A DNA stretch of 50,468 nt. Origin: Roseicyclus salinarum (GTDB lineage Bacteria > Pseudomonadota > Alphaproteobacteria > Rhodobacterales > Rhodobacteraceae). The stretch's first letter is position 1; each line of letters starts with the position of its first letter. The translations under genes were made by a program, and so were the position numbers. A model generated the notes under the pieces. It made no database searches, was not told where the DNA came from, and saw only the letters and a list, made by a program, of their open reading frames with translations. Positions 36,395 to 46,816 of this stretch are shown in pieces. The stretch covers positions 1 to 50,468 of the forward strand of contig NZ_JARRSA010000026.1 of assembly GCF_029624655.1 (NCBI RefSeq). The letters run 5' to 3'.

Positions 36395-36834
36395 GGGCGG
36401 CGCGCGCCGACATCGTCGCGGCGGCGCGGGGCTGGATCGGCACGCCCTACGTCCACCAGGCGCGGCGGCGCGGCGCGGGGTGCGACTGCCTGGGGCTGGT
36501 TCTGGGCGTCTGGAACGAGGTGCTGGGCGCGCTGCCCGAGACGCCGCCCGCCTACACGGCCGACTGGTCCGAGGCGACGGGCGAAGAACGGCTGTGGGCG
36601 GCGGCGGAGCGACACCTGACACCGCGCGCGCCAGGCGACGAAGCGGAGGGCGACGTAATCCTGTTCCGGATGCGCGCCCACGGCGTCGCCAAGCATCTCG
36701 GCCTGCAGACCGGCCTCGGGGCGGGCGGCCGCTTCATTCACGCATATTCGGGCCACGGCGTCGTCGAGAACGGCCTGACGCCGGCCTGGTCGCGCCGGAT
36801 CGTGGCGCGGTTTTCCTTCCCGGATCGGAGCTGA
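36391..36834 (+). CDS. GTA gp14, NlpC/P60 cell-wall peptidase
   Basis: Tail-tip peptidase expected to open the recipient's peptidoglycan during DNA delivery. The 147-residue product starts with GTG in a GTGA overlap with g13. It has WIGTPYVHQARRRGAGCDCLG with catalytic Cys33, then GDVILFRMRAHGVAKHLGL with His101, and FIHAYSGHGVVENGL, the NlpC/P60 triad pattern. g15 follows 3 bases after the stop. Confidence 0.93.
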   Translation: MRAARADIVAAARGWIGTPYVHQARRRGAGCDCLGLVLGVWNEVLGALPETPPAYTADWSEATGEERLWAAAERHLTPRAPGDEAEGDVILFRMRAHGVAKHLGLQTGLGAGGRFIHAYSGHGVVENGLTPAWSRRIVARFSFPDRS

Positions 36835-36837
36835 GAC

Positions 36838-39800
36838 ATGGCGACACTGGTATTGTCGGCGGTCGGCGCGGCAGTGGGCGGCGCGTCCGGTATCTCGGCC
36901 TTCGGGCTGTCGGGCATGGTTATCGGCCGGGCCGTGGGCGCCACGATCGGCAGGGCCATCGACCAGAGGCTTCTGGGCTCGGGCTCGGAGCCGGTCGAGC
37001 ACGGACAGGTGGACCGCTTCCGCTTCACCAACGCATCCGAGGGTGCGCCCCTGGCCCGGCTTTTCGGACGGATGCGCCTTGGCGGACAGGTGATCTGGGC
37101 CACGCAGTTCCTCGAGCGGTCGCGCACGACGGGCGGGGGCGGCGGCAAGGGCGCCCCGAGGCAGCCCACGACGACGACCTACTCCTACAGCGTCAGCCTT
37201 GCCCTTGCGATCTGCGAGGGCGAGATCTCGCGCGTCGGCCGGATCTGGGCGGACGGTGTCGAGATCGACCGCCGGACGGTCAACCTGCGGATCCACAAGG
37301 GCGGCGTCGACCAGATGCCCGACCCGCTGATCGAGGCGGTCGAGGGCATCGGCGCGGTGCCGGCCTATCGCGGCGTGGCCTACGCGGTTTTCGAGGACCT
37401 CGACCTGTCGCCCTACGGCAACCGGGTGCCACAGTTCTCCTTCGAGGTGGTGCGGCCCGCGCGCCCCGACGGACAGGGCGCCCTCGTGCCCGCGCCCGCG
37501 GACATGCTCCGCTCGGTCGCGCTGATCCCGGGAACGGGCGAATACGCGCTTTCGACGACGCCCGTGCATTTCGCCGGTGCGCTCGGGGCGGCGGGCGCGG
37601 CCAATGTCAGCGCGGGGGGCGGGCTGACCGACTTCGAGCAATCGCTCGAGGCGCTGCGCGACACGTTGCCGAACCTCGCGTCGGTCTCGTTGATCTATTG
37701 CTGGTTCGGCGACGACCTGCGCGCGGGGCATTGCCGGGTCAGGCCCAAGGTCGAGGACCGGACGCGCGAGGGCGTGGGGCAGGCGTGGCGGGCGGGCGGC
37801 CTGTCGCGCGGCGCGGCCGAGGAGATCGCGCGCGACGCGAACGGCCGGCCCATCTACGGCGGCACCCCGTCCGATGCCGGGGTCATCGAAGCCATCAGGG
37901 CGATCCGTTCGGGCGGGCAGGAGGTCATGTTCTACCCCCTGATGCTCATGGAGATCCCCGAGGGCAACGGCCTGCCGGATCCCTGGGGCGGCGTGGAGCA
38001 GGCGGCCTTTCCGTGGCGCGGGCGGATCACGTCCGAGATCGCCGCCGGTCAGCCAGGAAGCCCCGACGGAACGGCCGCCAACCGCGCCGCCGTCGACGCC
38101 TTCTTCGGAACGGTCAAGGCCAGCGACTTTTCCGTCTCGGCCGGCCATGTCTCATATGCCGGGCCGGCCGAATGGAGCCTTTCGCGCTACGTCCTGCACT
38201 CCGCGGCGCTTTGCGCGGCGGCGGGCGGGGTCGAGGCGTTCTGCATCGGTTCGGAGTTCCGCGGCCTCACCGCGATGCGGGACGATACGGGCTTTCCCGC
38301 AGTGGGCCGCCTGCGCGCCCTGGCCGCGCAGGTGCGCCAGCTTCTGCCGGACGCGCGCATGAGCTACGCAGCCGACTGGTCGGAATATTTCGGCCATCAG
38401 CCACAGGACGGATCGGGCGAGGTCCATTTCCACCTCGACCCGCTCTGGGCCGACCCGCTGATCGACTTCGTCGGCATCGACAACTACATGCCGCTTTCGG
38501 ATTGGCGCGACGGGACGGATCACGCCGACGCCGCGTGGCCTTCGGTCCACGATATCGGTTACCTGCAGTCGAACATCGAGGGCGGTGAGGGCTTCGACTG
38601 GCACTACCCCACCGACGAGGCGCGCGCGGCCCAGCGGCGCGCGCCGATCACCGACGGGGAGGGCGGCAGCCCCTGGATCTTCCGCTACAAGGCGCTTCGC
38701 GGCTGGTGGGAGAACGCGCACGTCGATCGCATCCATCCCGCGCGGCGCTCGGGTCTTGCGGGGGGCGACGCGCCGCAGGGATGGTTGCCGCGCCTGTCGC
38801 CGGTCGTGACGCCGCTCGCCGCCGTGCACGGCCCTTACGCCGCGCCCGTGCGCGTGGCGGGCGGCGACGATCCATGGCAGCGGATCGAAAGCCCCGCCTT
38901 CGCCTGCGAAGCCGGCCGGGACTACGAGTTGCGCCTGACCGGCGGGCCGGGCAGCGCGGGCGGCTTTCGCGCGAGCCTGAGGGCCGCGGGTGCGCCCCTT
39001 GTCGAGCTGCTCTCGGACGGAACGATCGCGCCGGCCGTTGCGACGTCGGCGGGTGCAGGCGCCTATGGCCTCGAGGTGCTGGACGAGGGCGGCGGCGTTC
39101 ACGTCGTGCGCATCGTGTTCAACCTGCCGGGCCCCGCCGGCGTGACGGTCGATCTTGGTCCTGGCGACTGCGCGCCGGGCGGCGATGTCGTCCTTTTCGG
39201 CGCGTCGCTGACGCCCTGGCCCTATCCGTCGACCGCGTGGCAGCCGCGGATGAAGCCCATCGTCTTCACCGAGTTCGGATGCCCCGCCATCGACAGGGGC
39301 ACGAACCAGCCAAACAAGTTCCTCGATCCCAAGAGCGACGAAAGCGCCGCGCCGCATCATTCCACGGCGCATCGCGACGACGCCATTCAGGCGCAATACC
39401 TGCGCGCCGTCCTCGACTACTGGGCCGATCCCGGCAGGAACCCCGTCTCGGAGGTCTATGGCGGGCCGATGATCGACATGGCGCGCGCCCATGCCTGGGC
39501 GTGGGACGCGCGGCCCTGGCCCGCCTTCCCGCACGACCTCGCGCGGTGGTCGGACGGGGACAACTGGGGCCGGGGTCACTGGCTGACCGGGCGGCTCGAC
39601 GCGGCGCCGCTCGACCTCGTTGTGGCCGAGATCTGCGAACGCGCGGGCCTTTCGGATTACGATGTCTCGGGGGTGCACGGGCTTGTGAGGGGCCATGTCA
39701 CGGGGGAGACCGGGACTGCGCGCGCCGCGCTTCAGCCGCTTATGCTCGCCCACGGCGCGCAGGCCGTCGAACGTGAGGGCCGGCTGGTGTTTCGGAGCAT

Positions 39801-41223
39801 GGCCCGGACGCCCGGTGCGCTTCTGGACGAGGGCTCCACGGCGCTCGCCGAAGACGGGCGGGGCGGTTTCGAGACGGTGCGCGCGCCGCGCGCGGAGACG
39901 GTGGGACGGCTGCGCATCGGCTATACCGACGGCGAGGCGAGTTACGACGACCGCATCGCGGAGGCCGTGCATCCGGGCGATCCCTCGGACGCGATGACCG
40001 AAACGCGGCTGCCGCTGGCGCTGACGCCGCCCGAGGCCCGTGCGCTGGCAGAACGCGGCCTCGCCGAGGCGCGGGTGGCGCGGGACTCCATCAAGCTGAG
40101 CCTGCCGCCCTCGACCCGCGCGCTGGGGGCGGGCGAGGTCTTCGCGCTTGGGGACGGCACCATGTGGCGCATCGACAGGGTCACGGAGCGCGGGACGCGC
40201 GACATCGAGGCGGTGCGGGTCGAGCCGTCCGCGTCCGAGCCCTCCGACGCGGTCTACGAGCCCGCGCCGTCCGCCGCATACCTTCCGCCCCTGCCGGTGG
40301 AGCCGATCTTCATGGACCTGCCGCTTCTGACTGGCGACGAGGTGGCGCACGCGCCGCACCTCGCCGTGGCCGCGACGCCGTGGCCGGGGCCGGTCGCGGT
40401 CTGGAAGGCGCCGGGGCCCGACGGCTTCACGCTGAACCGCATCGTCGAGCGCGGCGCCCTGGCGGGGCGGCTGGAGACGCCGCTTGCCGCCGCGCCTCCC
40501 GGCCTGTGGGACCGGGGCGCCCCGATGCGGGTGCGCATCGCCGGGGGCGCGCTTTCCTCGGCCGAGGCGGGCGCGGTGCTGAACGGGGCCAACGTTGCGG
40601 CGATCGGGCCGGGAGACGGTGCGGGCTGGGAAGTGATCCAGTTCCGCGAGGCGACGCTTGTGGGCGAGGATCTGTGGGAGGTTTCGCTGCGCCTGCGCGG
40701 CCAGGCCGGGACGGACGCGGACATGCCCGCCGTCTGGCCCGAGGGAAGCCTGTTCGTGGTCCTCGACGGGGCGGTCGGGCAGCTTGACCTGCCGGCTTCG
40801 GCGAGAGGCCTTGCGCGGCACTGGCGGGTCGGACCCGCACGCCGTTCGCTGGACGACCCCAGCTACGTCGAAAGGGTCCTCGCCTTCGCGGGGATCGGCC
40901 TCAGGCCGCTCGCGCCGGTGCACCTGCGGGCCAGCGCCGAGGGCGGCGACCGGGTCGTCACATGGATCCGCCGGAGCCGGATCGATGCCGACAGCTGGGA
41001 AGGCGCCGAGGTGCCGCTGGGCGAGACCTTCGAGAGCTACGCCCTCAGGGTGGTCGATGCCGGCGCGCTGCGCCGCGAGGAGGTGCTTGGCGCGCCTTCC
41101 TTCACCTACACCGCCGCGATGCGGGCCGCGGACGGCACGTCTGGCCCCTACAGCATCGAAGTCGCCCAGATCTCCGAGCGTTTCGGAGCGGGCCCGTTCG
41201 CGAGGATCGATATCGATGAGTGA
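36838..41223 (+). CDS. GTA gp15, megatron (TIM-barrel host-interaction protein)
   Basis: Very large tail-tip protein of 1461 residues. Early residues contain glycine-rich helices (VGAAVGGASGISAFGLSGMV), then the baseplate-like part (LARLFGRMRLGGQVIWATQF). The GTA TIM-barrel-like glycosidase domain (about 400-900) includes AFCIGSEFRGLTAM, YAADWSEYFGH, FVGIDNYMPLSDW, IVFTEFGCPAIDRGTNQPNK and VYGGPMIDMARAHAWAWDAR. The phage-tail_3-type region (about 950-1150) and C-terminal domain (to 1461) follow. Residues about 649-800 are an extra jelly-roll-like block (DPWQRIESPAFACEAGRDYE to VVLFGASLTPWPYPSTAW) that splits the barrel; the family is usually near 1300 residues (from memory). The barrel has been proposed to act on recipient surface polysaccharide. 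Confidence 0.95.
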   Translation: MATLVLSAVGAAVGGASGISAFGLSGMVIGRAVGATIGRAIDQRLLGSGSEPVEHGQVDRFRFTNASEGAPLARLFGRMRLGGQVIWATQFLERSRTTGGGGGKGAPRQPTTTTYSYSVSLALAICEGEISRVGRIWADGVEIDRRTVNLRIHKGGVDQMPDPLIEAVEGIGAVPAYRGVAYAVFEDLDLSPYGNRVPQFSFEVVRPARPDGQGALVPAPADMLRSVALIPGTGEYALSTTPVHFAGALGAAGAANVSAGGGLTDFEQSLEALRDTLPNLASVSLIYCWFGDDLRAGHCRVRPKVEDRTREGVGQAWRAGGLSRGAAEEIARDANGRPIYGGTPSDAGVIEAIRAIRSGGQEVMFYPLMLMEIPEGNGLPDPWGGVEQAAFPWRGRITSEIAAGQPGSPDGTAANRAAVDAFFGTVKASDFSVSAGHVSYAGPAEWSLSRYVLHSAALCAAAGGVEAFCIGSEFRGLTAMRDDTGFPAVGRLRALAAQVRQLLPDARMSYAADWSEYFGHQPQDGSGEVHFHLDPLWADPLIDFVGIDNYMPLSDWRDGTDHADAAWPSVHDIGYLQSNIEGGEGFDWHYPTDEARAAQRRAPITDGEGGSPWIFRYKALRGWWENAHVDRIHPARRSGLAGGDAPQGWLPRLSPVVTPLAAVHGPYAAPVRVAGGDDPWQRIESPAFACEAGRDYELRLTGGPGSAGGFRASLRAAGAPLVELLSDGTIAPAVATSAGAGAYGLEVLDEGGGVHVVRIVFNLPGPAGVTVDLGPGDCAPGGDVVLFGASLTPWPYPSTAWQPRMKPIVFTEFGCPAIDRGTNQPNKFLDPKSDESAAPHHSTAHRDDAIQAQYLRAVLDYWADPGRNPVSEVYGGPMIDMARAHAWAWDARPWPAFPHDLARWSDGDNWGRGHWLTGRLDAAPLDLVVAEICERAGLSDYDVSGVHGLVRGHVTGETGTARAALQPLMLAHGAQAVEREGRLVFRSMARTPGALLDEGSTALAEDGRGGFETVRAPRAETVGRLRIGYTDGEASYDDRIAEAVHPGDPSDAMTETRLPLALTPPEARALAERGLAEARVARDSIKLSLPPSTRALGAGEVFALGDGTMWRIDRVTERGTRDIEAVRVEPSASEPSDAVYEPAPSAAYLPPLPVEPIFMDLPLLTGDEVAHAPHLAVAATPWPGPVAVWKAPGPDGFTLNRIVERGALAGRLETPLAAAPPGLWDRGAPMRVRIAGGALSSAEAGAVLNGANVAAIGPGDGAGWEVIQFREATLVGEDLWEVSLRLRGQAGTDADMPAVWPEGSLFVVLDGAVGQLDLPASARGLARHWRVGPARRSLDDPSYVERVLAFAGIGLRPLAPVHLRASAEGGDRVVTWIRRSRIDADSWEGAEVPLGETFESYALRVVDAGALRREEVLGAPSFTYTAAMRAADGTSGPYSIEVAQISERFGAGPFARIDIDE

Positions 41224-41926
41224 CACCGCAAACCTCTCGCTCCCGCTGCTGCAGCCCGCGCAGGCGCAGAAGCACGTCACCGTCAACGAGGCGCTGGCGC
41301 GTCTCGACGGGCTGACGCAGCTGTGCCTTCAGTCCGTCTCGCAGGCGGCGCCCCCCGTCTCCCCTGCCGACGGCGCGGCCTACGGGGTGCCGCAAGGCGC
41401 GGTGAACGCATGGGCGGGGAAGGGCGGCAACGTCGCCGTCTTCGTCGCGGGCGGCTGGGTCTTCGTGGCCGCGCGGCGCGGGTGGCGGGCGATGGTGCTC
41501 GATGACGGGCATGTCGCGGTCTTCGACGGCACGCTCTGGCGGGCGGGTGCGGTCACGCTGTCGCCGGGCGGCGCGTCGCTTGCCATGCGGGCGGCCGAGA
41601 TCGACGTGACGCTGGGCGCGGGGGCGTCCGTCGCGACGCCCGTGGCCTTCCCGGAACGCGCCATCGCCTTCGGCGTGACCGGCCGCGTGACGGCGGCGAT
41701 ATCGGGCACCGCCACGGCATGGGCGCTGGGCGTCGAGGGCGACGCGGCGCGTTACGGGACGGGGTTGGGCCTGTCGCAGAACGCATGGGTCAACGGGCCG
41801 GGCGTGCCCATCGTCTACTGGGCGGCGACCCCGCTTCTGGTCACGCCCATCGGGGGCGAATTCGCGGGCGGAACGCTTCGCCTCGTGGCGCATTTCGCCG
41901 AGCTTTCGCTGCCCGACGCGGTCTGA
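41216..41926 (+). CDS. DUF2793 GTA-associated tail fibre or spike protein
   Basis: A 236-residue DUF2793 protein that begins MSDTANLSLPLLQPAQAQKH, with VTVNEALARLDGLTQLCLQS, AYGVPQGAVNAWAGKGGNVA and AGGWVFVAARRGWRAMVLDD, then a beta-rich C-terminus (AYGTGLGLSQNAWVNGPG-like and YWAATPLLVTPIGGEFAGGT). DUF2793 proteins are tied to GTA adhesion in R. capsulatus, where one is encoded away from the main cluster (orf171). Here it overlaps g15 by 8 bases and is likely translated with it. Exact role (fibre or head spike) is inferred. Confidence 0.88.
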   Translation: MSDTANLSLPLLQPAQAQKHVTVNEALARLDGLTQLCLQSVSQAAPPVSPADGAAYGVPQGAVNAWAGKGGNVAVFVAGGWVFVAARRGWRAMVLDDGHVAVFDGTLWRAGAVTLSPGGASLAMRAAEIDVTLGAGASVATPVAFPERAIAFGVTGRVTAAISGTATAWALGVEGDAARYGTGLGLSQNAWVNGPGVPIVYWAATPLLVTPIGGEFAGGTLRLVAHFAELSLPDAV

Positions 41927-42032
41927 GCGGGGGCGGCTGTCACGGATGCGTGCGGGCCATGCGCGGGGCATTGGACCGAGGGGGCGTGCTGCGCTATGTT
42001 GACGCCAATCGCGTCGCACAGGAGGCCGCCCC

Positions 42033-42860
42033 ATGGCCAGGACCCAATCCCGCATCTCCGAGCTCGACCCGGTCTGGCGCAGGATCACCGAGGAGGCCGA
42101 GGCGGCGGTCGTGGACGAGCCGCTTCTGGGCGGCGTCCTCCATTACTGCATCCTCCATCACAAGACGCTGGAAAGCGCGCTGGCCTACCGCCTCGCGCAG
42201 AAGCTGTCCTCGGGCGAGATGTCCGAGCAGATCCTGCGAGAGATCGCCGACGAGGCCTATGCCGCGGCGCCCGAGCTTGGCGCGGCGGCCCGCGCCGATG
42301 TCGTGGCCGTCTTCGACCGCGATCCCGCCTGCAACCGCTTCCTTCAGCCCCTGATGTATTTCAAGGGGTTCCAGGCGGTGCAGGCCTACCGGGTGGGCCA
42401 CTGGCTGTGGTTGCAGGGGCGCAAGGACCTTGCCTACTTCATCCAGATGCGCGTGTCGGAGGTCTTCGGCATCGACATCCATCCCGCCGCGCGGATCGGG
42501 CGGGGGATCATGATCGACCACGCCCATTCCATTGTCATCGGCGAGACGGCGGTGGTGGGCGACAACGTCTCGATGCTTCACTCGGTGACGCTGGGCGGCA
42601 CCGGCAAGGAGACCGAGGATCGCCACCCCAAGATCGGCGACGGCGTGCTGATCGGGGCCGGGGCGAAGGTCCTGGGCAACATCCGGGTGGGCAATTGCAG
42701 CCGCATCGCCGCGGGCTCCGTCGTGCTGGAGGAGGTGCCGCCCTGCAAGACGGTGGCGGGCGTCCCGGCGCGCATCGTCGGCGAGGCGGGGTGCGACCAG
42801 CCCTCCATGCGCATGGACCACCTGCTGCCGAGCGCTGGGACGGTCTCGGGCGAGGCCTGA
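42033..42860 (+). CDS. cysE: Serine O-acetyltransferase
   Basis: First step of cysteine synthesis, L-serine plus acetyl-CoA to O-acetylserine. The 275-residue product has a helical N-terminal domain (HYCILHHKTLESALAYRLAQ) and a left-handed beta-helix of hexapeptide repeats: GIDIHPAARIGRGIMIDHAH, VVGDNVSMLHSVTLGGTGKE, IGDGVLIGAGAKVLGNIRVG, and the CysE end block VPPCKTVAGVPARIVG. It follows the GTA cluster, an arrangement I recall from other Rhodobacterales. Its own terminator lies about 30 bases after the stop. Confidence 0.95.
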   Translation: MARTQSRISELDPVWRRITEEAEAAVVDEPLLGGVLHYCILHHKTLESALAYRLAQKLSSGEMSEQILREIADEAYAAAPELGAAARADVVAVFDRDPACNRFLQPLMYFKGFQAVQAYRVGHWLWLQGRKDLAYFIQMRVSEVFGIDIHPAARIGRGIMIDHAHSIVIGETAVVGDNVSMLHSVTLGGTGKETEDRHPKIGDGVLIGAGAKVLGNIRVGNCSRIAAGSVVLEEVPPCKTVAGVPARIVGEAGCDQPSMRMDHLLPSAGTVSGEA

Positions 42861-42892
42861 GCGCCCGGCGCAATCCAGATCCCCATCATGCG

Positions 42893-42921
42893 AAAGCGGC
42901 GTCCTCCGGGGCGCCGCTTTT
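42893..42921. terminator. Bidirectional terminator between cysE and the HExxH gene
   Basis: AAAGCGGCG (42893-42901) pairs with CGCCGCTTT (42912-42920), followed by a T and the AAAGC side giving a T run on the minus strand. It ends cysE and the convergent gene at 42928. Confidence 0.75.
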
Positions 42922-42927
42922 CGTCGT

Positions 42928-43614
42928 TCAAGGGTGTTCGTAGTCCAGCAGGACCTCCCCGCGCGCGACCTGTCCGATGAAGGCGCAGGGGTCCTCCCGC
43001 TGCATCAGGTGCTGAAATGCGCGCTGGGCGAAGACGTTCGGCGCCATCAGCAGGATCATCCGGCTGATGGCATCGCGCGGCACGCGGCCCTCGACGGTCG
43101 AGGTCGCCTCGAACGCGGCGCGATCGGCCTCGGGGAGGAAGAACACCTGCATCGTGTAGGCGACGTATTCCTGCGCCGCGAGGCAGCTTCCGAAGGGGCA
43201 GGGCAGGTCGTCGAGCGCGGCGTGGGCAAGCTCGTGGCGGATCACGCCCTCGAAGAACGCGTCGTCCGAGATGCTGGCGAAGGCCGAGGCGGCGCCGATC
43301 GCGCGAAGCTCGGTGTAGGAGGCTTGCGACAGGATCTCGATGCGCCTCTCGCCGCAGTGATAGACGCCGAGGCAGTCGTCCTCGAGAGCGTCCACCATCG
43401 CGATCGTGACCGGTGCGGGAACCGTCAGGCTGCATGTCTCGAGCTGTTCGGTCGCGCGCGCGGCGGCCTCGCAGACCCGCCCGGCCTCGGCGCCCGCGTT
43501 TTCGGTGAAGACACGGCCGCCGGGGCAGGCGAGGGGCTGCGCCGCAAGCGCGCCCGCCCCCGTCAGCGCGATTGCGCACGCGATCGCCGGATTGCGAAAA
43601 AGCCCAAGCAACAA
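42928..43614 (-). CDS. Exported HExxH-motif protein, putative metallopeptidase-like (DUF6639-type)
   Basis: With the TTG start at 43614 the product has 228 residues: a hydrophobic signal peptide (LFRNPAIACAIALTGAGALA), then a cysteine-rich mature part. GVIRHELAHAALDDLPCPFG holds a zinc-type HExxH, and EYVAYTMQVFFLPEADRAAF follows, with Glu that could be a third ligand. The TTG is preferred because GGAGG lies 7 bases before it and the signal peptide then sits at the N-terminus; an in-frame ATG at 43695 would add 27 residues of low-quality sequence and enter typA. I believe this matches a family called DUF6639. Its substrate is unknown. Confidence 0.72.
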   Translation of the reverse strand: MLLGLFRNPAIACAIALTGAGALAAQPLACPGGRVFTENAGAEAGRVCEAAARATEQLETCSLTVPAPVTIAMVDALEDDCLGVYHCGERRIEILSQASYTELRAIGAASAFASISDDAFFEGVIRHELAHAALDDLPCPFGSCLAAQEYVAYTMQVFFLPEADRAAFEATSTVEGRVPRDAISRMILLMAPNVFAQRAFQHLMQREDPCAFIGQVARGEVLLDYEHP

Positions 43615-43642
43615 CGGCCCGCCTCCAGTCGATGCGGGCCGT
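43614..43642 (-). terminator. Probable terminator of typA overlapping the next gene's ribosome binding site
   Basis: On the minus strand, ACGGCCCGC and GCGGGCCGT form a 9-base-pair stem with an 11-base loop, followed by TGTTGCTTGGGCTTTTT, a broken T tract. The loop holds the GGAGG and the stem's 3' arm ends at the TTG of the HExxH gene. Confidence 0.6.
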
Positions 43643-43651
43643 CGCGTGGTG

Positions 43652-45472
<1,821 letters not shown>

Positions 45473-45595
45473 GGAGTTTTTCAGCCGGAAAGGGAGGGTT
45501 GGCGCAGCCGTTACAGGCAGCGGCGCAGCTTGGCTAGGGGGGAACGGACATGACGGGCCTGCAAGCGGCGAAGGGCAGCCGGCCCGCGGCCCGCC

Positions 45596-46015
45596 TCAGC
45601 CGGTCTTGCGAAGGCGGATGACCACGTCGACCTTGGCGATCTCGTAGCCGTCGGGCACCTCGGGCAGCGAACTGATCTCGAGGCCCCTGGACGGCGCGTC
45701 GCTGAGGCTTCCGTCGTCCTCGTGGTAGAAATGCGGGTGATCGTCGATGCGGGTGTCGAAGTAGGACCGCGTGCCGTCCACGGTCACTTCCTGCATCAGG
45801 CCCGCGTCGCAGAAGGCGCGCAGGGTGTTGTAGACCGTCGCCAGGGACACGCGGTCACCGCTGCGCAGGACCGCGTCGTGCAGGCCCTCGGCGGTGACGT
45901 GGCGATCCTGACCGTCGCCGACCAGAAGCGAGGCAAGCGTCAGCCTCTGGCGCGTGGGCCTGAGGGCGCCGTTTGCCAGCCAGTTCTTGCCGCGTTCAAG
46001 CGCCTGCGGGGTCAT
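45596..46015 (-). CDS. irr: Iron response regulator Irr (Fur family)
   Basis: Fur-family regulator of iron and haem genes in alphaproteobacteria. The 139-residue product has the winged helix ([40 protein letters not shown]) and the HxH region [16 protein letters not shown] that in Irr senses haem or metal. The start at 46015 follows the family; the open frame upstream is unrelated. It is divergent from fabA across 265 bases that hold a clear irr promoter with a palindrome over its -10. Irr next to fabA is an arrangement I recall in Rhodobacterales. Confidence 0.93.
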   Translation of the reverse strand: MTPQALERGKNWLANGALRPTRQRLTLASLLVGDGQDRHVTAEGLHDAVLRSGDRVSLATVYNTLRAFCDAGLMQEVTVDGTRSYFDTRIDDHPHFYHEDDGSLSDAPSRGLEISSLPEVPDGYEIAKVDVVIRLRKTG

Positions 46016-46041
46016 GGAAGCCGTCTTTCGATGCGTGTCAT

Positions 46042-46075
46042 GCCATGTATATGGCGAGAGGGGCGCGTTTTTCAA
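46042..46075 (-). promoter_or_regulatory. Promoter of irr with an operator-like palindrome
   Basis: On the minus strand, TTGAAA (46075-46070) and TATACA (46051-46046) are separated by 18 bases. The inverted repeat GCCAT-GTAT-ATGGC (46042-46055) covers the -10 exactly, as a repressor site would. It does not match the Irr box (ICE) I recall from rhizobia. Confidence 0.55.
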
Positions 46076-46280
46076 TCGCAAAGCGGCCCCTTGGCCAAGC
46101 GGGCCGCAGCCGCCGCGGCAGGCTTGCCAGCCGTTCGGACGCGGTGATAGACCGGAGCGCAACGCAGGTTCGCCGCCGCCAGAGGCCTTTCGGGCCGGGC
46201 CCCCTTGGGCCGCGGGGCGGCGAAAGGACCGCACACACGGCCCGGAAGCGGCCGGGATCAACAGCGAGGGCAGCGCGGCC

Positions 46281-46790
46281 ATGACGACCTATCCGACGAC
46301 GTTCGACAAGGACGACCTGCTGAAGTGCGCGCGCGGCGAGCTTTTCGGCCCCGGCAACGCACAGCTTCCGATGCCGCCGATGCTGATGATGGACCGCATC
46401 ACCGACATCTCGGGCGACGGCGGCGCGCACGGCAAGGGCCATGTCGTGGCCGAGTTCGACATCACCCCCGACCTCTGGTTCTTCGAGTGCCATTTTCCGG
46501 GCAACCCGATCATGCCGGGGTGCCTCGGGCTTGACGGGCTTTGGCAGCTGACCGGCTTCAACCTCGGCTGGCGCGGCTGGCAGGGGCGGGGCTACGCGCT
46601 GGGCGTGGGCGAGGTGAAACTGACCGGAATGGTGCGGCCCGACCGCAAGATGCTCACCTACTACGTCGACTTCACCAAGGCCGTGCAGACCCGCCGCCTG
46701 ACCATGGGCGTCGCCGACGGCCGCGTGGAGGCCGACGGCGAGACCATCTACCAGGTCAAGGACATGAAGGTGGCGCTCAGCGAAAGCTGA
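46281..46790 (+). CDS. fabA: 3-hydroxydecanoyl-ACP dehydratase/isomerase
   Basis: Introduces the double bond of unsaturated fatty acids in the anaerobic pathway. The 169-residue product begins [20 protein letters not shown] and has the active-site His in [20 protein letters not shown] (hot-dog fold), then [20 protein letters not shown]. Length matches FabA, not FabZ. It is divergent from irr and is followed after 26 bases by an antisense small gene, so it is separated from fabB. Confidence 0.96.
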   Translation: MTTYPTTFDKDDLLKCARGELFGPGNAQLPMPPMLMMDRITDISGDGGAHGKGHVVAEFDITPDLWFFECHFPGNPIMPGCLGLDGLWQLTGFNLGWRGWQGRGYALGVGEVKLTGMVRPDRKMLTYYVDFTKAVQTRRLTMGVADGRVEADGETIYQVKDMKVALSES

Positions 46791-46816
46791 GACCGCCGTC
46801 CGTCCACTTCGGGCGG

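Larger units (their letters stand above)
26501..41926 (+). other. RcGTA-type gene transfer agent structural cluster
   Basis: A same-strand block of about 15.4 kb in the known RcGTA order: terminase, portal, protease, capsid, connectors, tail tube, chaperones, tape measure, baseplate, hub, peptidase and the giant gp15, followed by a DUF2793 protein. In Rhodobacter capsulatus such genes make small tailed particles that package random host DNA. There is no integrase, replication gene, lysogeny repressor or att site, which separates it from a prophage. All frames are open, so particle production is plausible. Lysis genes, head spikes and the regulator GafA are normally encoded elsewhere and are not in this window. 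Confidence 0.93.

Noticed and set aside
38152-41286. Open frame of over 1000 codons on the minus strand across gp15
   Set aside because: It is antisense to a clear gp15, has Arg/His/Gly-rich composition typical of a shadow in GC-rich DNA, and shows no family similarity or ribosome binding site.
26501-41926. Active prophage
   Set aside because: There is no integrase, repressor, replication or lysis gene and no attachment repeats, while gene order, the short tape measure and gp14-gp15 fit a gene transfer agent.
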